A stretch of 37,969 nt of DNA. Origin: Ichthyophonus hoferi. Lineage: Eukaryota; Opisthokonta; Ichthyosporea; Ichthyophonida; Ichthyophonidae. Positions 11,401 through 23,300 of this stretch are shown in pieces. The notes below the pieces were generated by a model. The model did no database searches, was not told the DNA's origin, and saw only the letters and a program-made list of their open reading frames with translations. The translations under genes and the position numbers were made by a program. Each line of letters opens with the position of its first letter. The stretch's first letter is position 1. The stretch spans positions 193,319 through 231,287 of the forward strand of contig NAOQ01000014.1 in the NCBI GenBank assembly GCA_002751075.1. Reading direction: 5' to 3'.

Positions 11401-12886
11401 TATATATATATATATAATACTTTTTTTTTTGCTAGTCATTTATATGATAATTATAACTACGTGGATACCCACTACAACAATTATCATAGCACAAAGAATA
11501 CAAAATTACACAATCTGCTAATTGACAATATGAATATACTCCCTATTCTCGTTCTTCATTTACCTTTTTTCACCTTTCTTCTTCTTGTATTCCCGTTTTT
11601 GATACATATACACCCCTATGTTGCACTTAATGACTCAGTCTCTCTCTCTCTCCACAGGAATTGGAACCAGATGACCTCTCACTAGAGCAGCCAAAATCCC
11701 ACGACTATGCTGCAATAAAAGTAGTTAATTTCGAGTTTTTATCTTCATATATATATAATAGTTGTTGTAAATACCGAGCAAGAGTTATCTTTTGTGTGCA
11801 TTTGCATCTGCAGCACGTGTGATTATCTTTGCTTATATCCTTAGATAAGGTTTGAGTAGATTTATTTTTATGTATTATTATTCATGGTACTCCCCCCCAC
11901 ACGCACACTCTCGGTCATACATATTTATATCTTTGGTGTCTACTCGCATCCACATTCAGGAGTATATATGTATATTACAATGTATATATTTATGTTTTTC
12001 TTCTTCACATAAAATGGAAGTACCTAGATGGGATACAAGGAGTTGTACTGGGTATAACACAAGATCTTTCACTCTGTTTTTCCTCAGTTCTCTAACTGTC
12101 TTATTCACTTGCCGTGCTTGTATTAGATTTTATTTATTAACACTAAGGCCAACGACATACTAATACACATGCACGTATATGAATATCAGCTATACCTACC
12201 CACATACAATCCAGTGCACATTAAACCACATTCCACTGACATATTTTATTAAAATCATGCACGCCCATATGTATTCAGACCCGTCTTGATAGCCTGCGAG
12301 CTGACTTAATGCTAGCTGCCAGGACCCTTGTCGATGCCCAACGAGCCTTAGAGACAGTGTTACCTCCATCTACCTCCATGGTAGGCTGGAGTACAGGCTA
12401 TAACCTATATCATCCTATCATATGTGTTATCTATAAGAAAGGGGTGAGCGTGTGGGGGCGGATGTCTCTTCTCTAGCCCTCGAATTCATGATCATACACC
12501 TTTATTCATTTCCTACTATCACTTGTTCTTATTAACCTCTTCCCTTCCTAAGTCTACCGCCTCTTTGACCCTTCTCCACCCCCCATACACTCCAATAGAT
12601 TGACAACAGCAAACAAGAGATAACGACAACCCTTGAAGCAGATGCCCAAAATGAAACATCAATAACTGGCTGCCTACCTGGTCCTACTGTTGGAGTATTC
12701 GAGGGAATACCTGAAGAAGAGGATATAAGAAAAAAAGAATTAGGAAAACTATCAAGAGAAGAACGGATTGTTCTACAGCGAAAGAATCGGATAATTGAAG
12801 AAGAAGCGAAAAGGAAGAGAGAGGAACCCTTGTTACTTATGTGTGAGCTAAAATCTGTACTACAAAATCGACCTGTAGGACAATAG
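5454..12886 (+). CDS. VEZT: vezatin-like transmembrane myosin-binding protein, complete
   Basis: Coding exons: 5454-5501, 6085-6181, 7547-7587 (tentative), 8037-8293, 8580-8698, 9427-9518, 9717-9913, 10115-10244, 10451-10521, 10730-10934, 11658-11720, 12279-12380, 12599-12886; 1,710 nt, 569 residues, all phases agree. Vezatin is a membrane protein at cell-cell junctions that binds myosin VII; the same domain (PF12632) occurs in the yeast peroxisome-myosin receptor Inp2. The N-terminus MGDVVLEGSPLYQYYK matches human EVVFENSPLYQY. ILLEED (63-68) precedes a hydrophobic hairpin at about 110-145 (two membrane segments). QETELVNQGYAL and the following exons match the vezatin domain (about 150-330: HRGLRQAIY, PLSDLGL, SHYFRCLGLA). 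The tail LSREERIVLQRK...CELKSVLQ (525-563) matches the human LSQEDKERQKRE...LQELKSVLG. It is about 200 residues shorter than the human protein, which continues past this point. The 41-nt third exon was picked because it restores frame and resembles human ILQQEVLLQED weakly; it is the least certain part. Confidence 0.85.
11397..11416. repeat. (AT)n microsatellite
   Basis: About ten AT units inside the vezatin intron between 10935 and 11657. This intron also holds pyrimidine-rich low-complexity sequence and no recognisable gene. Confidence 0.9.
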
Positions 12887-12983
12887 CCAGTGTGTAACAT
12901 ATAGTTGATAATATATTTATAGTGTAGCCAACTTAAAAGCAAGTATAGAAATGATTAAATGTTGTGTCACATATCTTAACAAC

Positions 12984-13003
12984 ATATATATATATATATA
13001 TAT
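12984..13003. repeat. (AT)n microsatellite
   Basis: Ten AT units about 100 bases past the vezatin stop codon. Confidence 0.9.
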
Positions 13004-13399
13004 GAATGAAGTTCAAAGTTAAATACCATTTTAATAAGTAAGCAAAAAGGTCTATATGTAGGTACCTTTGTGGTATTGTGATTATGTTTTAGTAATTTTA
13101 TCGTTTAGAAACTACTTGTGAGAAAGGTAAATTTTCCACTTGCATGAAGCTATTTGTATATCTTAAAATGGAACTACTGTTATTTCATATCAGAACTTAG
13201 CGTGATATGCTCCTATAGCTAATGAACATGAATATTTCAATGCCTTTACGAAAACCCTCCAATCGTACCGCACGAAGACCCGAGGCTTAGCTGGATAACG
13301 TCGTGACATGTTTTGGTTGTCTTTATGTAACGGTAGTATAGGTTACATAGGTTTATTCCACAAAATATAAAAAATGTTTTTATGGTTGTTTTATTGAAG

Positions 13400-13427
13400 T
13401 ATATATATATATATATATATATATATA
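13400..13427. repeat. (TA)n microsatellite
   Basis: Fourteen TA units in the space between the vezatin and H3 genes. Confidence 0.9.
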
Positions 13428-13738
13428 ACCCAAGGTGTAGCTCCTTAACAACTATTCGGTATATGGTTGAGAAACTGATGCCATTGAAACTTGCTTAAAC
13501 ACTTGACTCGCATTTTATAGTATTAAGCAATAAATAGTTGTTACTAATACTACTGATATTTTTGAACAAACTAAGCAAGGAACTTAACTCTTAGTAGTCC
13601 AAATATCTGGATGGTTTAAAAATAATTAAAAATAACAACAAAAATTAAAGAAGCTATATGCATATATTTACGTCTTCAACAGAAAAAACCCACAGAAAAA
13701 ACCCAGTTCTTAAAAAATAATTTCACTTGAATGGGATT

Positions 13739-13754
13739 GGCGTTTAAAAACGCC
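13739..13754 (-). terminator. histone-type 3' stem-loop of the H3 mRNA
   Basis: Read on the minus strand this is GGCGTTTTTAAACGCC: a perfect 6-bp stem GGCGTT/AACGCC closing a four-base loop TTTA. This has the size, basal GG/CC pairs, closing T-A pair and T-rich loop of the metazoan histone 3' stem-loop (for example GGCTCTTTTCAGAGCC). It starts 73 bases past the H3 stop codon, close to the usual spacing, and is followed by AATCCCA, similar to the common ACCCA flank. The fourth stem base is G, where animals usually have a pyrimidine. In animals this element is bound by SLBP and directs cleavage without polyadenylation. Confidence 0.75.
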
Positions 13755-13827
13755 TGGTTTTTTTTCTGTATTTTAGATATTTTTTTGCAAATTTCAACAA
13801 TAACGACTCAATAGCAAGCGTGCACAC

Positions 13828-14611
<784 letters not shown>

Positions 14612-14656
14612 CTACCACTAAGTAGTAATTGGGGTTCGTGCTGGTTAGCTATTTTC

Positions 14657-14689
14657 GCAATCTGCCTGAAGGCCAACCCGCAGGATTGC
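14657..14689. repeat. inverted repeat in the H3 5' region
   Basis: GCAATCTGC (14657-14665) and GCAGGATTGC (14680-14689) form a nearly perfect inverted repeat (one extra base in one arm) with a 14-base spacer. It lies 106-138 bases upstream of the H3 start codon, probably in the 5' untranslated region or core promoter. It could be a binding site for a dimeric factor or an RNA hairpin. Confidence 0.5.
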
Positions 14690-14703
14690 ACTTTCAATGC
14701 ATG

Positions 14704-14773
14704 ATATTTAAATATAATTAAAACCAATAATGGTAGAATAGTTTTATGTTACGGAGAATTTCACTTCTATTGG
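14704..14773 (-). promoter_or_regulatory. putative H3 promoter: TATA-like box and CCAAT box
   Basis: On the minus strand a TATATTTAAATAT stretch (14704-14716) stands about 155 bases before the H3 start codon, and CCAAT (14769-14773) stands about 55 bases further upstream; a second CCAAT lies at 14885-14889. CCAAT plus TATA is a typical histone promoter arrangement, but both words are common in AT-rich DNA. Confidence 0.45.
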
Positions 14774-15361
14774 CTATATATCCTATATGTTCTAGGCGTC
14801 TATATATTATCTATTTACACATCATCTAATAAACTGATTAAACCATAATTTGCGCTCTCTTTACAATTGTAACAAGCTATTTTTATTGGTTGATAAATAT
14901 GTATGATAGGACATCACATGAGCAACGGTTAGTTTTTATCCACCCAAATGTTATGTTGGGCTTGCTGTTATTCTTTGCTAAAGCTGTAGACAAGGATACA
15001 TAGTATATTGTAGGCATAAAAAAATACGCCGGTGGAGTTATTATTCCTTTTAATTATTTGATAACTCTAGCACTAGATACGAATATAATTAGGATGGGCG
15101 TTGTGTCTGGACAGTTTCAGGGATTCCAAAGCATGATAGAACAAGCAAAAACCTTATTTAATTAAATACTGCCTAAATAGGTATATTCGCCATATTCTTT
15201 CATCTAACTTATCCATTTGGCCACTACATTTAAATACTTTCGGTGCTCTTTTTAAATTGTTCGCAGTGTTATCTATTTATGGCTGTGCTTGTTATATGTG
15301 CCTATACCATCTATAGATATTCCTTCTTCGACTTCAACGTCGGAAAACCTACATACATACT

Positions 15362-15369
<8 letters not shown>

Positions 15370-15399
<30 letters not shown>
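15370..15399. repeat. (AT)n microsatellite at the left edge of the gap
   Basis: An acttacatacat leader runs into an uninterrupted AT array that continues up to the first N. Confidence 0.9.
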
Positions 15400-15902
15400 N
15401 NNNNNNNNNNNNNNNNNNNNNNNNNNNNNNNNNNNNNNNNNNNNNNNNNNNNNNNNNNNNNNNNNNNNNNNNNNNNNNNNNNNNNNNNNNNNNNNNNNNN
15501 NNNNNNNNNNNNNNNNNNNNNNNNNNNNNNNNNNNNNNNNNNNNNNNNNNNNNNNNNNNNNNNNNNNNNNNNNNNNNNNNNNNNNNNNNNNNNNNNNNNN
15601 NNNNNNNNNNNNNNNNNNNNNNNNNNNNNNNNNNNNNNNNNNNNNNNNNNNNNNNNNNNNNNNNNNNNNNNNNNNNNNNNNNNNNNNNNNNNNNNNNNNN
15701 NNNNNNNNNNNNNNNNNNNNNNNNNNNNNNNNNNNNNNNNNNNNNNNNNNNNNNNNNNNNNNNNNNNNNNNNNNNNNNNNNNNNNNNNNNNNNNNNNNNN
15801 NNNNNNNNNNNNNNNNNNNNNNNNNNNNNNNNNNNNNNNNNNNNNNNNNNNNNNNNNNNNNNNNNNNNNNNNNNNNNNNNNNNNNNNNNNNNNNNNNNNN
15901 NN
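15400..15902. other. assembly gap (503 N)
   Basis: All bases are N. Both sides carry the same acttacatacat leader followed by an AT array, so the gap sits inside or between copies of one simple-sequence motif and its real size is uncertain. Confidence 0.99.
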
Positions 15903-15905
15903 ACT

Positions 15906-15949
<44 letters not shown>
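15903..15949. repeat. (AT)n microsatellite at the right edge of the gap
   Basis: Starts with acttacatacat and continues as about 19 AT units, repeating the sequence on the left side of the gap. Confidence 0.9.
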
Positions 15950-15951
<2 letters not shown>

Positions 15952-17987
15952 ACATAAAAATTTAGAAATGTACAAACGGGTACCATCAGCGATTAGAAAA
16001 TGCAATGTTGTATTAATAGGTTACATCGTGAGCAAGCATGCTTATCACAAATTTGTCTCCAAGCACGGAAGTACGGAATACATTGAATGAAAAGGCCAAA
16101 AGGCGTCAAGCGAGTCGTTCATTATTGGTAGTTTTTTAAATCTCTTACCTCGTTCATACTAGGTCAGTTATTTTATTCCAAATTAATTATTGGTTTTTTA
16201 TCACATTTTTTGAGTGATTATTCGGGGGCTTCATATACCCACTACCAGATAATTATAATGTACTGAAATCAGTGTAAGTTGTATTCTTTCACTGAGATGA
16301 AATTTAAATTATACCAAGCATGTAATATATGAATTAACCCATTGAAAAGATATATATTAAGCTAATATAGAAGCATTAACAATGTTAGTGGTGTGCCTAT
16401 AGTGTTAGTCCGCCAATGATTTTGTTGGTAAATATTAAATAAAATAGTTAAGTTCTCACATTCCCGATCTGTTTTTAGTGAGTCACCTGGTATTTGTTAA
16501 ACTGTCACAATCGCATGATCATCGGGACAAATTGCAGTTAGCAACTCCCGATTGGCTAACAAAGTTGGCAAAAGTTCACACGGAACACGAGATCAAGGGT
16601 TTATATATATATTCGGTCACATGGTTAAGTCTTAAGAGTAAACAGAACGCGTATAAAACACGCATACCGCAAGCGTGCTTCACAAGTATATTTTGTGTCT
16701 GACGTGATTGGAATGTTTACACTGTAGATATATAGGTCAGTAGATTAAATCCTTTCGCTTGCAGTCATCATTGGGAATCCATATAAATGGAACATGTATA
16801 AAATTTGGCATTTATCTGAGATAAACGGATATGATTGAAAAATAAAATGTTGATGCTAACACACGATATTCAGTTCACTTCAAAAGCGTTCTGACGGATG
16901 TGCCATTTTATTTTTCCTCTGAGCAAGCACCTTCCCCTCTATATTAACCCCTTCAATGGTGCAATGGTGTATTTCTTTGTATTTAGTAGTCAGGACCGAG
17001 CACGCTCCACATTAACACGCAAATAACCATATACTGTTATCTTATCTATTAAGACAAAATTTAAAAAAAAATATCCGTTTTCTTGTGGCCCACATTATCG
17101 TCTAATTACATAAGTTGCCTTATAGAAACCTTCGTTAACTTGGAAATAACAAATTTGGTCCAGGATAGCGGTATATCCAATTATAACATGAAAACTTGAG
17201 CCAATTCAGATTGAAGGGCATAGGAACCACGAACCGAAAGAAGCTTATATATCCGAAAAATTTGAATCATGATATTGAAAAGCAAAAAAAAAAAAAAATT
17301 AAGGGAGGAAAAAAAAAATTCTCTTAAACAAAATATTTTTGAAAATTTGAAGGAAAATCCACAAGCTGGAAATAGGAATCGTGTGTTTTGATATTTAGCT
17401 TTAAAACATATTTTTGATCAGTCGAGAGATAATGGTTAAAGTATATTAACTACATAGTTTAGTCGCATGAGAATCCACGTCAAAGGTTCAAAGTAAATCA
17501 GCGATAATATCATCATAATAAATTATTAGAGTTTTAAACTTTGGTTTCTTTGATCATTATCTCCAGCCCAAGTCTTTAACACCTAAATTTTAATTATTAT
17601 TACTCCCTACCCGTCACCCTTTTACACCTTAGCGCACATTCAAGCAAGCCTTCACGTATTTACTAACTTAAAGAGGAAAGATATTGTGCTTTTTCTTTGG
17701 AAAACTACTGCCTGCCAATCATTAATATTACTAATAGAACACATGAATGAGCACTGAAAAATTGTTTTTGAACATTTCAACTCGGATTTGAAAGATAACC
17801 GGGATGAAAAGCTCATAACATGATCTGATTGATGTCTTTAATTGTAATAAAATACAAATTGTTTCAATTAATTGTTACCATAAGTAAAAATTGCTAATCC
17901 ATCATCAAAATAAGTAATTAACTACTATTAACAAATTAGTATTTTCTTTCTTAAAAGACAGAACATACAGTTTTCTCCCTCCCAGAA

Positions 17988-18003
17988 GACCGCAGGCGCG
18001 GTC
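17988..18003. other. GC-rich hairpin GACCGC-AGGC-GCGGTC
   Basis: A perfect 6-bp stem with a four-base loop, standing out in very AT-rich intergenic DNA. It has the geometry but not the sequence (no GG base, no T-rich loop) of a histone stem-loop, and no gene lies next to it. Confidence 0.5.
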
Positions 18004-18972
18004 AAAACCGAGTTTGTGTTAAAGTTCTAGCTCTAAATTTATTGCAATATTTTTCATGTAATAATTACATATGTGAGCGACTGCATATCTAGATTACGTT
18101 ATTATTTTGAGCGGTGTAAAAGATCTAGAAATATGCAACAGGGTTAGTACCTTTGGATCAAATAATTTAATTATAGTACTATGAATTATTATTTATTTTA
18201 ATAATAAAAAATTAAAAAACGCTTTTTTTAAAAATAAATAAATAAAATAAAATAGCCCCCAATTAGGGTTTTAATAATCCATAGACAACGACACAGTAGA
18301 ATAAAAAAAGTTTATACGAGGCCACACGTGTACAAGATTATATGTATATAAACAATACGAAAAGTCCAGATGAAAAATACAAATTTCTAAAATGGTATCT
18401 ATAATTTTTTTCGATTTGATGTTTATTATAAAGCCAATAAAATAATATAAAAAAACTCTTTACATAATTATTTCAAATAGTAATAGTCTCACATTACTAA
18501 TTGTGCTTGAATGATATTTGGGATGTTCTCATGTATTCCCTGAATTTTAAAAAAACACCAAAGCGACATACAATTTGAAAAAATTCACGCCAACTTACGT
18601 GCACCCCAAGTATTAATTAATAATCCAGGGGATGAAATCATTACAATAATTATTACTTGGTGATGATTGTCTTAGAGTCAGCTTATTGAAAAAGTATTTT
18701 CAATTAAGCCAGTTATAGTGCATATTAGAATCCTTGGTCGGTTACGGGACATGTGCTAATTAAGAAAAACCAATGCTTTAATAATAAAAACTTTAGAAAT
18801 ATTAATTGTTTAAAAATTCACAACAACATATTTTACTTAATTACCTATATTATACGTATTTTTTTAAAAAATATTAGTTACAGGAATTAATATCATTAAC
18901 TACATATTCTATATTGAGCATTCTAATTGGCCGCTTTATTTTTCCAATGCTAAGTAAAATCTATAACCCGCG

Positions 18973-19018
18973 TGAGTCACCGGACGGCGTAAGGGCATGC
19001 CAATTTTAAGTCACGTCA
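18973..19018. promoter_or_regulatory. bZIP-type sites upstream of WNK (AP-1-like and CRE-like)
   Basis: TGAGTCA (18973-18979) and TCACGTCA (19011-19018, reading TGACGTGA on the other strand) lie 32 bases apart inside a locally GC-richer patch, about 1.35 kb upstream of the WNK start codon. They match consensus binding words of bZIP factors; use is not shown. Confidence 0.35.
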
Positions 19019-19437
19019 CTCGTTTGAAGTGCCTGTAGACTGCACTGTTTTGGATGTTGTATTAATTTGTCGCCATATATTAGCTATAGAAGGTTGTGGG
19101 AAACGCGGAGAGGCTCATGTATACCTAGAATTGTTTAGTTGGCTTGTTTGTTTGTGAAAGTTTGATTTAGCTACGCTATACATTAAAAACATTTATTGTA
19201 TTATTGATTACTTCGGTTTTTTGGTGTTTCAGGGTTCGTCTGCAGCCAAGATACGATTGTTTTTTAAATTATTTATGGTATAAGCAGGAAAAGAACGTCA
19301 GGGGTACATTATTGAAGGGTAGTATTAGTGTGTAGGAATGCATTGTTCATTTTCAAGAACTACCGATAAGAGGGAAAGCGACTACGTACGAACAAATGGA
19401 GTGTTTGCGGAATTTTATTATTTTTATAGACGCCGCT

Positions 19438-19501
19438 ATAAAGAGCCCAGAGTATAAACCTCACTTACATACTCATCTGGGCTAGAGGTGCTATATATAA
19501 G
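19438..19501 (+). promoter_or_regulatory. putative WNK core promoter: TATA boxes around an inverted repeat
   Basis: TATAAA at 19438-19443 and TATATATAAG at 19492-19501 flank a perfect 8-bp inverted repeat, AGCCCAGA (19444-19451) and TCTGGGCT (19476-19483). If used, transcription would begin near 19525 and the leader would be about 840 bases or contain an intron. No other locus on this side needs a promoter here. Confidence 0.35.
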
Positions 19502-20362
19502 TGTTAACGCCTCTTGGTCTACCCAAGTTTTTTTCAGACATCCAAAGAAGACATAGTGGATTGATAGTCTAGACATACTTACTAATGTTATCATTTCTTA
19601 ATGTCCCTATGAAAATATAGGCAAGAGCTTCAGCTTTATTTTATTTTTCCAACCATTTTCTCCGTAGCTGTTACAAAATTTATATTCTACATATATTTCA
19701 CCTATTTAAGTATAATAGTGGAAACATTTATTTGCCCAATAATATAATATAATATATACCATACCAACTCATGGTTTCCTACAGCTGTTAATAGCCGATC
19801 TTTTGTTCAAAAATCAGACGCGGTTGAGCTGGTCAGAGACAGAAGCTACAGACAACCGACCTGTATGGCAAGCTTTTTAAAAAAAAAGGTCTAGTAAGAT
19901 TACCAGTACAGTATGATGTAATGACGGTGTGGGCACAATTCCATTTCATCACCACTAGTGGCTCTTGACGTCTTATAGAGTGAACTAAGGTATGTTCATT
20001 TGTTGAGGATCATCTTTTCTATGTGGTGGCCTTATCATGTTCAGGGTTCTAGTTTTATATATTTGCTTTAGATGAACACAAACTAAAGCGTGTTAATGCT
20101 ACTGCCTTAGAAGTTATATATGAAAATTATATATGACCTAACATGGTCATGTTAAATATAGGAAGGCAAGTAATATACATCTAGCAATATGTATATTCAG
20201 CCAGATTTATGCTATCCATATATAAGCTTTAATGGTTTGAACGAGTATTTTGATACGTTCTTGCATACCAAGTAAGTTATCTGGAACGCATGACAAACAA
20301 TATGAAGGGAATCACTAAATTCTTACAACTATAGGCCAACTATAGGGGAAACAACCGCGAAC

Positions 20363-23300
20363 ATGGACGATGACGAGGGAAATATCGATTATAATGCCTC
20401 AGATCGAGATGAACAGGAAGAGATGGTTGTGGAGGTATCTCCCAATGGGAGGTTCCAGAAGGTACAATTAATTCCTGTCAATATCTCTTTGTTCCGCTCT
20501 TTCTTTTTTCTTTTTTCCCTTTCGTACCCTTTCTTTTTCACTCTAAGCCTAGCCCATGCTGTGATTTGTACTCTGCAACTGTTCTTCTGACTTCACCAGT
20601 ACCTTTTTTTTTTCTTTTTTTTTTTCTCTTTTTCTGTAGATAATATATGCATGTCATACATACATATACAACATATGTATGCCCGTTTACCAGTGTTTAT
20701 TTTATATATCTCCCCGGAATTTCTCAACGTGTTTTCTGTCGGTGTTGTACTGCCGCACGTCTCTCTTGTCTCCCCTTCTACCGTATACTTGTGCACACAT
20801 CCACACATCTATGAGAATACTGGAGCATTCAACCTTTCATTTCGGACTTTTTTCAAAATTTCTAATTCAATAGTACTCTTCTTCTTTCATAAACACACTT
20901 TTTTCGCTCTCTATATAAATTCCTTGATACTTTTATACCTACCCTAACAGCCACTGTCCTAGGCAACCATCATTCTTCTCCTATATCTCTTTCCTACACC
21001 ATGTCTTTGCCATCTTCTTTTAGCCCCCTTCCTTTATCTTCATATCACTATCACTATCACTAATATTTTCCAACTTCTGGTCTTTTATCAATTTTATTAT
21101 TATTATTTTACGCATAATTACGTACTATATACTTACATATACACTGTTTCCAATGTACTATCCTATTATTATATTCTTTTGAACGCCATGATATATTTAT
21201 GCTAATGTTTATACTTTATACCACACCATTCCTTTCCAGACCAATGTACGTTTAGGGTCTGGGGCCTTTAAAACCGTGTACAAAGGAGTTGACACGGAGG
21301 AGGCTATGGAAGTGGCCTGGAATGAACTAAAGGTACATATCCCATGGATATAAGGTGTTAGACTGTGGGCTTATGATTTTTTGTTCTTGTTTTGCATTTT
21401 TTTTTCCTGCATTTTTTTTGATACTTTGAGCCGGAGTATCTGATATTACCAACTAGATTATTTCATCTTTCTGTTTACTAATACTACTTTTTTTTTATTG
21501 TTGGGTAGTTTATATGCACACGAATATCATCAACCATTGGGTATTTAAAATATTAATTCTCCCCAAATAAATATTTGATCCTCTACATGCATTAATTTAA
21601 GTATTTTAAAACAGATGTTTAATAACGACGACACACAATTGTACACACTTGCGATTTACTGTATTTAAAGAGTATGATGTGATTGTTTGTTAAGTGTATT
21701 TCGGTTTATACTAATACCAATGAATAGTTTTACGCCCACACCTACGTATACTTCTAACAGCACAAAGATAAAGTTATGCTGATTAAAAAGAGGTCACACA
21801 AATCAATTCATATATCTAGATATGATATGGAAATATGAATATTATGTAGCCAACTATTTATGTGTGCAGACATGGATGTATTTCCGGTATTTATTTGCAC
21901 TTATCAAGACAAACACACACATATATATATATATATATATATTATACACACAAACACACACTTCAATGTTTAGGGGCTTTATGCACATTGTTGCATTTTT
22001 CATTAATTTAAGTACCCTGGGTTTAACATCATTGAATTGTATTATTAATATTAGTTGTTCTTTGAAGCCCTCTTGTTGATGATCCTGGCTAGATAAAACC
22101 CCATTTATATTTGCGTACATGTACACAAACACTTAAATATACTTATATTCATACATATAAGCATAACCCATACCCATATATATGTTCTTGTGTACATGTC
22201 TATATACACGCGTACAAGCCACCTCCAATTAACATATTATACGCCTATATCCACATTATCGTTCACCTTATACCTCTTTCCATATATTTATAAATATTTT
22301 GTCAACACTCTTTTCCTAACCACTACTAATAAATGTAATGAATATCGTACACATGTTGACTTTGGTTTAACAAATAGGCACAGAATGTATCAAAAAAAGA
22401 CAGAGATAAATTCAAAGAGGAAGTAACCTTGGTAGGTAGAATGTGTGGAAATAATCATGCTTTCTAGTTTGCAATATGTTAAATTGCATCTTGTTTGTAC
22501 GTTATTTTCATTTACTACTCTATATCTCTCTGTTTAACCATTCTGTCCAACCACTCTTTTTTCCTATATATAATATCATCAGGTAATTATATGTAACATA
22601 AATAATATTCCAATGTAACATGCTTAGACTAGGATATATATATATAATAATAATAAGGGGCCATTGACAACAATAACATAACAAGGTTATAAATCAATTA
22701 TTGATCTAATCTCAAATATAGTGTTCCATATAATCATCGATAACCTACAGATAGATCTTAATGTGTACAGTCAAACCCATAACTGCTTAGCATTATATAA
22801 GCGTTGAGGTATCGATACACATAAGCATACATATACACATGTACATACGAATACGTATATATAAGTATACAAACCTAAACATGTAAATCCATTATGTAGG
22901 AATAGAGACTGTGATGAGAATGTATAATACGAAGAGATAAATGCAATACATCATATCAGTTTTCTTGCCCTCAAAACCCTAATATATCCGTTACCTGGTT
23001 AGTTAACTGGAGGGCTGTGCTTAGGCTGTGATAATGTTTATTATAGTTAATTATAGAAGTATTTCTTTTTTTTATTCTTTGTTTACACCATAGGTTGTGT
23101 GTTGTCAGGGTGAAATTTATACCAATCCCAGTTTTTCATTTATACTTTCGCTACTGTCATACCCAAATAAATATGTGTATGTATGCACATATGATCATGT
23201 ATACCTATATGCATTTACATAGGTAGGCGAATTGGCAAGGTGAATATAGGCAGGCAGGGGTGTAATACAAACTAATGATTATATACATACAACCAGCTAA

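Larger units (their letters stand above)
12887..13738. other. space between convergent vezatin and H3 genes
   Basis: This 850-bp stretch separates two genes that point at each other. It contains (AT)n runs at 12984-13003 and 13400-13427, an AATAAA hexamer at 13529-13534 that could serve vezatin, and two direct copies of acagaaaaaaccc at 13679-13704 just past the H3 stem-loop. No open frame of interest is present. Confidence 0.6.
14890..20302. other. long gene-poor intergenic region
   Basis: Between the H3 promoter and the WNK gene no coding exon is recognisable. The longest open frame outside the gap (16478-16702) lacks family resemblance. The region is strongly AT-rich with a 503-base gap, a GC-rich hairpin at 17988-18003, and a GC-richer zone with bZIP-type sites and TATA boxes between about 18960 and 19530 that is the best candidate for the WNK promoter. 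No tRNA, 5S or spliceosomal RNA gene was recognised by eye. Confidence 0.55.

Noticed and set aside
15243-16005. Long frames across the assembly gap
   Set aside because: They exist only because N is translated as unknown residues; both ends are AT microsatellite.
16478-16702. 74-codon open frame in the gene desert
   Set aside because: No family resemblance, no flanking exons, ordinary length for chance in this composition.
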